DNA of 64,000 nt from Girardinichthys multiradiatus (Eukaryota > Chordata > Actinopteri > Cyprinodontiformes > Goodeidae). Both the position numbers and the translations under genes were made by a program. The stretch spans positions 1,426,001 to 1,490,000 of the forward strand of contig NC_061806.1 in NCBI RefSeq assembly GCF_021462225.1, read 5' to 3'. Positions 37,233-46,758 of the stretch are shown here, piece after piece (position 1 is the stretch's first letter; every line of letters begins with the position of its first letter). A model generated the notes under the pieces. That model searched no databases. It had not been told where the DNA came from and worked only from the letters and a program-made list of their open reading frames with translations.

Positions 37233-37528
37233 AAGTTAAAAAAAGCTGCAAACTCGCTTCACAAAACAAAAGTGTACAAGACAACTAGGGGGAGATAACC
37301 ACAACGGGACTAGACCCTCAATAAAGACATTAACAAGATGTCCAGAAGAAAGCTGTGGGGAAGAAAGAAAAGATATGTTTTCCTTTGTCTTTTTAAAAAA
37401 ACTGATTGTAATATTTTACGATATTACGGAACAGGAGCATATTTAAATTGGTAATATTGATGGATAACTCCCCCTAGTGGTCTGGTGCACTTCCGTTTTG
37501 GGAAGCGAGTTTGCAGACTTTTTTAAAG
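37233..37528. repeat. Fold-back (inverted-repeat) element
   Basis: Arms at 37233-37294 and 37468-37528 are complementary over about 60 bp with some mismatches. The loop is about 173 bp. Both arms carry 'gcaaactcgcttc' or its complement and the 'ccccctag' word. The loop shows no coding sequence. It could form a long hairpin in RNA or single-stranded DNA. Confidence 0.65.
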
Positions 37529-38005
37529 TGCAAATAAGTCAACAGAAAATGGGCTTTGACACCTTGAACAGCAAAACACTATTTTTGCAGGAAACAGTTC
37601 ATTTTTAATGTCATTATTTGGAGGTTTAGCAGATAATTTCAAATGTATTTAGCAAATTCCTTCCTCATCCAAACACAACACTATTAGTACTAAACTATGT
37701 CACCATCAAACCACCATTTCAGAGCTCCAATTCAGCTCTAGCTGGTATAAACAAGTTTAATTTGAAATTAGAGTTAAATAAATACAATTTTGAAGAGAAT
37801 TTGCCATTTTATATAATGCAAAAATTATTTAAAATATCAACTAACATGAAGATTAAATAAGAAATAGAAGCTTAAGACTTAAAATGAAGTTATATGGAAA
37901 ATAGGGCATAGAGAGCAGGAAAAGAGTTGAAGAGCTTGTACACTAAAGCGTATGTAAACAAGCATGACCGTGTATCTAAGAGAAAATAATAGTATGTGTT
38001 AGAGT
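37529..38005. other. No gene seen
   Basis: AT-rich non-coding DNA. Confidence 0.5.
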
Positions 38006-38010
38006 ATTAC

Positions 38011-38533
38011 TGTCATGGAGTGACATTTTGGACTTTGTTTTATGGGTTCTTGTGATGGTTTATTTTGTAATTTAGATTCTCCTTATGGCTCTTTGTTTAT
38101 TTCTTAGGTTGTTGTTTCTATGTTCTCCTCTAGTTTCTTTGTTTACTTTAGTTCATAGTTATTCTAGTTCTTTATTTCCTTTCTGTTTGTTTAATCCTTT
38201 CACTTTTCTTCAGCCTTTGTATTTGTTTCACCTGTTCCTGCTGCTTCCCTACCTCCTTGTCGCACCTGTTCTCAGTTCCGTTGATTATCTGCCTTTGTTA
38301 TTCTCACAGTATATTAGTTGGTTTTGTGTCTTTGTAGTGCTGGTTCCTTCTGTTACTACCCCGTTCCCTACCACGTCTATGCTTTGTTTATGCTTCGCTT
38401 TGATCTTATGCTACGTTTTGCCATTAGTACCTGCAGAGTTTTGTTACGTTTTTGACCCTTTAAGAAATAAACTATGATGCGGCTACCGAGCTCTTGTCTG
38501 CACTTTGGTCCGACCCAAAATCCTTCCTCGACA
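38011..38533 (+). mobile_element. Solo LTR, 523 bp, 5-bp ATTAC duplication (Gypsy-like)
   Basis: It begins TGTCATGG and ends CTCGACA, giving a TGTC/GACA inverted terminus, and is flanked by ATTAC at 38006-38010 and 38534-38538. It carries an AATAAA at about 38466-38471, then 'tctgcactttggtccgaccc' before the end. A 5-bp duplication fits Gypsy-type LTR retrotransposons. No internal region or second LTR is nearby, so it is a recombination remnant. The long open frame inside (38085-38477) is C/T-rich and not a gene. Confidence 0.78.
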
Positions 38534-38538
38534 ATTAC

Positions 38539-39714
38539 AGTGTATGTGAGAGACTATGATTGCGTATGTGAAAGCAAGAATAGATAATCGCCTAAAAGGT
38601 CTCCCCTAGAAAACCCTGCAGGTTTATCTCTCTTTTTTTTTTGTCAACGAAAAGCCAACAAAAGAAAATCCTCATCCCAGATTGTGCTTTAGCTGTGATA
38701 CACCACCGGAGAAAAAAAGTTGGGTTCTGAAAAGAATTACCAGTGTTGCTGAGATCAGATCAGGCATAATCTAAAGCTGAAGAAATAAAGAGTAACTTGG
38801 TTATGTTTTATTATAATTATTAATGCACTAGTGTATGACATCCTACTCTTTGCATCCCTGACTGTATTTTCAGCCAACAGAGAATTCCGACTAAAAAAAG
38901 TCTAATACACAATCAGTGAGCTTTTAGCAATTTAAAAGCATACCAGATTATTATTGAATTAAATTATATTTTCGTATATATTCCGTGCATAGAAATGTAG
39001 TTGATATAAATAAAGTGGAGTTGATAAGTAATTAGAGTCCATTTCTTCAGGTCATCCTCTCAGTCTGAGACCGTTTTCTTTTCATGGATGAGTTCTGCTC
39101 CTGAAATTGCATGTACAATTCACAAAAAGTATTATGGGATTTAGGAAATAAGGTGGATGGAGAGGAGCTCATGGTTGACTTTGTAAGCCATTAATGCTCA
39201 GGTCCTGTGGCTAAAGCTCTCTTTGCACCTCAAACCCGAGTTCTACCACAGCCTTTGCCTTGCATCATATCACAACATCACATTATCTTGTCTTACCCAT
39301 GGATCTCATTACTGTTATGATTGCGTGAACACCTCCGAGATTAATCAGTGACAACCCCATTCCTTAGCAACACCTTCCAGCGGATGGCTGACACCTTCAT
39401 CCTCAGCATCGTGGTAGCACACACATGAATGCTCCAGACAAACAAACTGCCAAAGCTACTGCATTTATGAAGGTCTTCACTTCTGCTGCTGAATAATTCA
39501 TTAATGAAGCACTAATGTAACTCCTACTTCACCTGTTAGTCCTATGGAGGAAAAAAAGATGTACTTAGTTTTATATTCTGACTATTTCGAGTCAGACATT
39601 TTTTCTGACAGACGTATGCAGCTGGTGACAAGGAGAACACAGCCTTTACTTCTCCTCAAAAATAGAAATACTGTATATGTTTGCTTGAAAACCAAAAAAA
39701 CTGCTCAGTGTCTA
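38539..39714. other. No gene seen
   Basis: Non-coding DNA with no recognisable element. Confidence 0.45.
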
Positions 39715-39795
39715 TTGATTGAACTGACTTTGTAAAGTCCGTGGAGACGTGTTGTGAGTTGGCGCTATACGAATAAACTGAAACGAATTGAATGG
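39715..39795 (+). repeat. LINE 3' tail
   Basis: 'gtgagttggcgctatacgaa' followed by an ATAAA and GAATTGAA-type repeats is a typical 3' end of teleost LINEs. No coding part is attached, so it is a very short 5'-truncated insertion. Confidence 0.55.
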
Positions 39796-40204
39796 ATGCC
39801 AAATTAAAGTGTAATTCCTCTTTCTTTTTCCCTTAAAAGCTGACTAGTACAGTGTCGTCAATCTTTCTGCCATGAAAAGGTTTAACCATGAAAGGCTTCT
39901 TAAAGTTTAGATGACTGGTATTTTTAAATAGGTTCATGAACAGCAATGGACATGTTACCACGGCCAAAGAGGTTATGTTTTTGTCGGCATGTGTCTCTCC
40001 GTCTGTCTGTCCGCTCGCAAAATACCTCAGAAAGGTATGAACAGATTTGGATGGAATTTCCACACAAGGTATCAGGACAAGTTACAGAAGATTCGTTTTT
40101 GGTGGTGATGTTGAGCATCATCTGGATCTTGCATTTTTTTGAAAGATGTTTTTATTATGGCCAGACCATAGTCCACAGCTTGGAATTCCAACAGAGCATG
40201 ACCC
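39796..40204. other. No gene seen
   Basis: Non-coding DNA. The phrase 'ggcatgtgtctctccgtctg' near 39987 suggests an old repeat that I cannot name. Confidence 0.4.
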
Positions 40205-40345
40205 ATATATGAAGGCTACAGTCCTCAACCCAGCAGTCAAGGGTTCAAGTCCCGGCTCAATGATCTTTGCTGCATGTCTTTCCCTCTCTTTCTCCACTCC
40301 ATTTCCCGTCAGTCAACTTATAAAATAACAGCCACAAGTGCCACA
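40205..40345 (+). mobile_element. SINE (family 2), copy 3
   Basis: It contains a box B-like 'gggttcaagtcccgg' at about 40240-40255, then 'tttgctgcatgtctttccct' and 'ccatttcccgtcagtc'. Same family as the copies at 34878 and 35795. Confidence 0.55.
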
Positions 40346-41290
40346 AAAAATTGACAAACTGAAAAGCTATACAGAAAATGTTCAAAACTAAGTAAATTAG
40401 ACAATTAACAATTCCATTTGCTGAAAAAGCTGTTTTATAAAAGGAGAAATATGAATTGGTGACTACTCCCAGCAGTATAATGCATGACAGTGAGTTTACT
40501 CTACTCCAGTGACCGTCACCAAATATCAATCCAACAGAGCACCTTCATGATATGGCCGCGCAGGAGATTCCCCTTATGTTTATGCAGCTCACAAATCTAC
40601 CAGAAACTGCATGATACCATGTCAATATGGACCCAAATCTAAGAGGAATGTTTCTTACAACTTGTGGAATCTATGGCATAAAGAATTAAGGCAGTTCTGA
40701 AGGCAAAACCGGACCTTTTTTAGGAATACTAATATTGATCAAATGATTTACATTAAGCATCTTCCAGCTTACAGATAATAACATTCACTGAAGTCAGATA
40801 ACCACATTTCCATAAAGCAATCTTAGCAGAACATAGAAAAAACTTTTTATCGGTTGAAAACGTGTACCAAACGGCTCAATGCTCATAGGAAAAAGTTTGG
40901 TGCAAAACTACAAAGGTATGAAATAGCAAAATGGTCCAATGAAAAGAACCACTTCCGTCTCAACCGTCTACACAGTTGAGATGGCCCAAGCAGCTCTATA
41001 AGGAGGAAAACCAAGGAGTCCTTCTTGTAAGATATTTGTGGTTTTATTCTCCCCCAAATCCCTTTCACTTTTCTATTTTTTTCCACTTTTCTCCTACTTC
41101 ACACCTACTGGTGAACTTCGCTTAGTGACAATCGGCCTTTAGTGGCTGATAGTAGTGGGTTCAGTTCCTCATTACATAACACATCTCCAGGTATGCAGGA
41201 CATGTCTAAATCACCGTTTGAGAGTATCTTCTCAACGGCCTTTTTACTTTAAGTTATTGGCTTTTAGGTTTTTATTTATTTTTTGTGTGT
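40346..41290. other. No gene seen
   Basis: Non-coding DNA ending in a short TG run (41285-41294) in which the next LTR is inserted. Confidence 0.45.
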
Positions 41291-41294
41291 GTGT

Positions 41295-42724
41295 TGTAAG
41301 AATTATGATTATTGATTAACTAATATTGATCAAAAATGATCATTAAAAATCATAATTCAGGAAAATAATTTCTTAACCAACATTATTACTTACAAATAGA
41401 AATCAGAGATGTCCTCTAGTGTTATAATTATGGGCTCAAAGCTCTTAATAATTACAATTAGTTTTCTATTCATTAATAATTCATAATGTCACTGTTTATT
41501 CAACCGCTTCACCGAAGGTGGGGGAACTTTGACCTTGTTTTGACAGATTAATCACTCCTGCACAAAATAAACACAAACGCTTCTCTTCATTATTTATATG
41601 AAGATTTATAGAAACCATATAATTCCGATACCATTATTCTGGTCCAAAAACCTTCACCTAACAAGCACTATTTTACACAAAGGGAATAAATTGACAACCT
41701 AACAAAAATAATAAAATAAAATATATGCGCATGGAGTGTCTACGAAGATCAAACCAGCAGTTTTATGGACAAAATGGGCAATTTGGGTTAACATGGAAAG
41801 AGAAGCCCACCTGGTGTGCTGATATCTCGATGGCTGCGATCAGCTGGTCAAACGGTGGGGCCACTTTCTTAGCCTCTAGCAGCTGATTGCCCCAAATCTC
41901 GAACAAAGAATCATAAAACTCTGAGGCGGGAACCCAGTGGAAAAACTCCAGTAATAAAACTGGGACAAAGGAGTGGTCAGGCGAGGCCCAGACAGCAGTT
42001 GCTTTGAACGAAAGAACTTCAAAAGTCCAACTTCTAACTCCCGGCTGATTTAGGATCAGCCGGACAAAAAAAAGAACACGCACCTTGCGCAGCAAATCAA
42101 AACACAGCTCAGCATAATATGCTTCAATCAGTATTGCATGTAACAAGTTGATACCTTAGATCAACTACTGGTGATTCTAAATTACCTTAACTATGCCTCA
42201 TCCTGCCCAGACTTCTAAATGTACCTATCCAATTTAATATAAAAATGAACGAAATGACTTTGATGTTGATTTCTTCTCTCCAACGGTTCAGGATGGGTCA
42301 GGTCTGAAGAAAAACGAGGGGGTGATCAACTCAAAAGAAAAAACAGTAAACTTCTCATCCGTCCAAGAGGGGAAAATATGAAGAACCGTTTGAATCAACT
42401 GAATCAACAAGGAGGAAACTCATCTCCTTGGAAATTAACCTGCGCTGGGTGTCGGCGTGGTCTTCGATCGGTACATGAATCTTCTGACCTTCTTGTATCA
42501 CGCAGATTTCCAGCTTTCAACTCTTCCGGGAATGGCCTTGTGGAGCAAAAGTTCGCCTGCGAGCTTTTGTTTTTCGCCTCTGACGCATCATCCCGTCAGA
42601 CACGCAGGAAATGGCAACAAAACTTTATCTTCTGCGGGTTTTATAATCCCGGGTGACGTCAGAGCTGCGACGTCTGTTGAGCTGCGCATGTCGAACTGCC
42701 CGGCCAAAATGGATGACTCCAACA
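41295..42724 (-). mobile_element. Solo LTR, 1430 bp, same superfamily as the LTR at 31495
   Basis: On the minus strand it begins TGTTGGAGTC and ends CTTACA, flanked by GTGT at 41291-41294 and 42725-42728. It shares with the 31495 LTR the 3' block ending 'aatcaataatcataa', the block around 'aactgctggtt', a 'gtttgtgtttattttgtgca'-type segment, and the CRE-TATA promoter. The two are clearly diverged, so they come from different insertions or subfamilies. No internal viral sequence. A 127-codon open frame on the sense strand (41763-42146) is not conserved in the other LTR. Confidence 0.75.
42639..42661 (-). promoter_or_regulatory. LTR core promoter: CRE-like box and TATA
   Basis: TGACGTCA (42654-42661) lies 7 bp upstream, on the minus strand, of TTATAAAA (42639-42646). 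Same module as at 31649-31671. Confidence 0.6.
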
Positions 42725-42728
42725 GTGT

Positions 42729-45700
42729 TTTGCTGTCAGTTGTGTGATTTTGGCATTTGATTTGATAATTGTTGTTTTCATTCCATTCACAGCGTCTTGG
42801 TGTCTTTTCTTGCATTTTTCAGCTCCACGGTGTCTGAATCAGTCTCCCTGAATCCACAATGTAAACACCTCGCAATTTCTTTCCATTGTCAGGGTTTCTT
42901 TTTGAAAATTTTCAAATCATTCTGTTTTCCTCCTGTTTGTGTTCATGGTTTGTCCTTGGGTAGCTTCCGTTAACTGCTACAAAGGTTATTGGGCAGCACC
43001 ACTATATTCTTGTCATAAGTTATGCACCTGGCAAACGATTGAAGTAACTGACGCTGCAGGGGACATGGCTCTGTCTGCTTCCTATTTTTCTATTATCAGA
43101 GGTAATGGCTGTCAATGTACGCCTGAGTGAGATAGAAGCTAGCTTGCTACTGTTGCGGTGATGGACAGGTCTCTAACCTTGGCAATTCTGGATAATTATT
43201 TTCTTGTTAGCATGGTATCGTTGCAATGCACAAGAAAAACAGAGGATCCATCTACAAGATACACCTTCCTGTCTCCATATTCCACACACATTCATTTAAA
43301 AAAAAACTTGGGTTGTCTATTAGCTTATCTTAAGTTTAACATGTAGATTCTATTATATTAAATTGCATTTTGTGTGGTTTTAAAACATGTTATTTTGGCT
43401 TAAAATACTACAATTTAAAATTGACTAGAATATCCAAAAACAACTTCATTCTAGTGGGCTAAGATTGCAAATAATTTCTGCTTACAACTCCAAAACAGTA
43501 GGTGGCAGTAATGCGCCTACATGTCTATGTATTAGAAGTTGTATATTGCAGCCTTTACAGGTACCTGGTCAGATTCCAAGACTCCAGTCTTTAGAAATGT
43601 TTATAGGCGTTTTATTTTAAACAGACATGACGTAATGCACAGACTGTAGGATTTGGACGTTTTTGGCTGCATGCTGTATTGCAGCGTGCCCCTTGCTGAT
43701 GAATGTCGGTCATGTGACTTGGGGGAGGAATTACAGGTAAAGTTCATGTTTATTGTTAACCATTTGTTAGCTTCTAACATTGTTCTTTTGGCGTGTTACT
43801 CTTTTGCTGTTCCTCTAGTTCATGTGTTCATTATGTGTTAATGTGTGTTAGACAGCAGGGTAACCGTGAGTGAGGAAAGTAGTTGGCATGAAGGCCTGTG
43901 GGGTTCACTCAGTTTGTACATGTGTCAAAAAATAGTATCATCTCTGGTGGTTAATATCTGTTCAACAGCAGGAGCTCTACTTCTCTGTCAGTAGTCATCT
44001 GGTAAAATGGTACAGTATAATTGCTGCTACATCACTTCAAGCAATTGCGAGAAATTCAGTTATGCCTGTTCTATTAAAGTATTGCTCCAACAAATCCAGT
44101 TAGCTATGTGCTTTGGCCCCAGAAAATTATGTTAGTTAATAAGATTTTCACTTATACATATAGCTGGATTGAACGTTGGTAATTAAGTAACAGTAACGCA
44201 AATACATGTTCGCACAACATATTCACATTCAGGGCACTCAACAAAATTGTTTCTTGCTAAATGAAATTATTAGTTCAGGTGAAAATTATTTCCATAATTG
44301 TATTAGTTAGAAATTAATTTTGTTCAGACATTTAGTAGTGGAATATTAATTGACACATTGTAGTGATGACACATCATCTGAGAAACTCAGAAGAAACTAT
44401 CATAAAAATCTCCTGAACTGGCAGGTGGAACATGGTTCTTTTAGGCAGCAATGCTTCATGTCATTGGTATTCAGCTGGGTGGTGGATGCGAATCAATACT
44501 ATCAACCTGCTGGTGCCCAATGAACTAAGTTGCTGTCTCAATCATAGTCTCTATAGAGTTTTAAAGAGCTTCAAGCCCTTGCAAAAATTCAAGGTAAAAT
44601 GCCCATTAGCAGTGTGACCTCTTGAGGGAACCTGAAAACCTCTGACCTTGCACATTCTTCCAAGGCTACAAAATAAAACAGAAGGTCACAGAGCTCGATA
44701 GGATACTTTATCATTTAATTAGAACAGATTAAGCTGACTTTGAACAAGAGATGAAGAAGAACATTAGAAGAAGTAGTGTCTGATTTCCAACCTAAATGAT
44801 AGCCTGGACTATAGTGAGCATCCAATATTATCTTGTTGAACCTTAAGGTAATGAGTAGTATTATTGATTCATCAGTCAAACAGTCAAATAGCGAATCTCT
44901 ACCAAAATATTTTTATACTGGACAAAAATTTAATATTTGATATTCTACTCCTTTAGAGGAACTTATATTGTTGTCTTTCTTCAAGCTGTTTTAAAAGATG
45001 AAGTTGTGATTTAGCCACAAGCTTCACCCTGAACTCTTAAGGTCTTAGATGCTGTCTTTAGTTTTTATACCAATGCTGTTTATGGGGACCAACGCTGCAC
45101 ACTTCATGCAAAACAGCTGGATGGTTTCTCCATCTCAAAGATGCGACAGGAAATTTGTACCCGACCTTTCTCCTTTCTCTTGCTACACGCCGAATGAAAG
45201 GAAGTCTCTTAAATCTTGTTCTTAATCATAATAAAGATGAAGTCAGCCATTCTGGGGAAGTTTGTGTCTCAAAAAACAAAATAAAATCATCGCTCTGGTG
45301 TGATCCTCGACAAGTATCACCAAATGAGCTTACGTGAGGTTGTAAAACAATAAAGGGAGGAAAAGGGGAGTTGTAAAACTTTCAATTATAGCGATAGAAG
45401 TGATAAAAAACATTTTTTGTAAATACCCATCCCTATACTGAAATGCCTTAATCCATTATATCTGTTATGAATTTATTTAATCAAACTTTCACGTTTCCAA
45501 CTGCATCCTTTTTTTAGCTTTAGTGTTTTTGCAGTTACTATTTGGTGTTAATCCCTTACAATGCTTCTGCTTAATGCATGATGGGTCTCCCAAGAGTTTG
45601 CTGCCATAAAAGGATCTCTCACAGCTGAACTGCACATACAATCTTCATCTCTTATCTCGCAGCATCTGAGAGAAACAAACAAGTCACCCAAGCATGTGTT

Positions 45701-46082
45701 CAATCCCATTTGGGGAGGAAAAAAGCAACCATTTTGGGACTACCAACCCCTGAAGAACACCACAAAAGGGTAATCAGCAATGACCCATGCGAGACTCGAC
45801 CAGTGCCAGGGTGTTTGTTAACATACCCAGCATCCCTCGAGGGATCTGTGCTCGGAAGAGTGGAACAAACACTTGAATATGCTGAATGAGTCAAGAAGAC
45901 ATCTGCCAGCTCCTTCCATGAATCACCCCTAATTTACCCAAGCCAGTGGCCTGTTACCATCACCTTTCACACTTGGATGTCTGTGTGTTTGTACAGCAGC
46001 ACTAGAATTAATGGCCCACGCCTAAATTAACATATTTGTAAAGTGTCAGAGCAGATTGGATGCTGACAACTTGTGTTTATAT
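42729..46082. other. No gene seen
   Basis: About 3.4 kb of non-coding DNA. A frame at 43653-43841 ends near a donor-like CAG/GTAAAG but has no known domain. A CTCF-like word lies at 43495-43507. Confidence 0.4.
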
Positions 46083-46086
46083 ATGT
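46083..46086. repeat. Target site duplication, left copy (ATGT)
   Basis: Matches ATGT at 54879-54882 on the far side of the provirus. Confidence 0.85.
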
Positions 46087-46574
46087 TGTAATGGAAAATT
46101 CTTTTAAAGTGCTCTGATATTCCCTTCACCTCTCACATTTGTTTCTGTGTTGTATCACTCACAGGTGACCTTCCATCTACCTCTCACCTCTGACCTCTGT
46201 GTTTGATGAGTGTTCTGTTTTATTTAGCAGATGGACTCTAAATTCACATGCTGGAGAGTTTTATGGTTAACCCTTCCTGAAGTGTATATTTCAAAGGAAG
46301 GTAGATGGGTGCCCTCATAAATAACTTTGTTAACTCTGACCCGGGGAGGGTCTAGGGGCCATATTTCTAAAACTCTTTGAAGTTGAGATAACACCCTCAT
46401 TTTTAGTATAAATACTGTTTGTGATTTCTGTTCGTGGCTCTGTTTCACTGACTAACCTCAGTGTCAGGGTCTTCAAACGCTGAATGCCTTTGAATAAAAC
46501 TTATAAGACAAAGTCCGGATTTTCTCTTGTTATGAGTCAACTTCTACCCACTTTGATAAGAAAATTCCACAACA
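46087..46574 (+). repeat. 5' LTR of the provirus, 488 bp
   Basis: Begins TGTAATGG and ends CCACAACA. TATAAATA at 46407-46414 marks the core promoter and AATAAA at 46493-46498 the polyadenylation signal, so the R region begins roughly 25-30 bp after the TATA. Same length as the 3' LTR and no mismatch seen. Confidence 0.92.
46407..46498 (+). promoter_or_regulatory. LTR promoter TATA box and poly(A) signal
   Basis: TATAAATA at 46407-46414 and AATAAA at 46493-46498. Equivalent positions in the 3' LTR are 54711-54718 and 54797-54802. Both copies are intact, so transcription could start in the left LTR and end in the right one. Confidence 0.65.
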
Positions 46575-46578
46575 ATTT

Positions 46579-46596
46579 TAGCGTCACGAACAGGAT
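46579..46596 (+). promoter_or_regulatory. Candidate tRNA primer binding site
   Basis: 'TAGCGTCACGAACAGGAT' starts four bases after the LTR end, where a primer binding site beginning TGG is expected. The second base is A rather than G. I could not match it to a specific tRNA 3' end from memory. Confidence 0.45.
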
Positions 46597-46749
46597 CTAA
46601 CGTGCCAGAGGAGACCGCAGGATGGGACACGGACGCCTGGCCAGCCTGAGAGTTGTTCTCAGTCCACCTCCATATTACGGTAGTGGAGTCCTCATGCCCG
46701 CCTGCGGCGTCTGGCTGATTAGATCCGAACAATTTGTCTTCAAATATAT

Positions 46750-46758
46750 CTGGGTGAG
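46750..46758 (+). promoter_or_regulatory. Candidate splice donor in the proviral leader
   Basis: CTGG/GTGAGAA has a good donor core (GT at 46754-46755) about 180 bp after the 5' LTR, a plausible position for the donor of a subgenomic env mRNA. Unproven. Confidence 0.3.

Noticed and set aside
38085..38477. 130-codon plus-strand open frame
   Set aside because: It lies wholly inside the solo LTR at 38011-38533 and is a low-complexity C/T-rich, leucine/phenylalanine-rich translation.
42378..42747. Plus-strand frames of 92 and 96 codons
   Set aside because: They are antisense to the promoter part of the LTR at 41295-42724 and not shared with its relative.
43653..43841. Cysteine-bearing plus-strand frame with a CAG/GTAAAG junction
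   Set aside because: No acceptor with a good tract and no known domain. The surroundings look repetitive.
46224..46448. Minus-strand 74-codon open frame, repeated exactly at 54528-54752
   Set aside because: Both lie antisense within the two LTRs. The match only reflects LTR identity and there is no domain.
46579..46596. Naming the primer tRNA of the retrovirus
   Set aside because: The site did not match any tRNA 3' end that I could recall with certainty.
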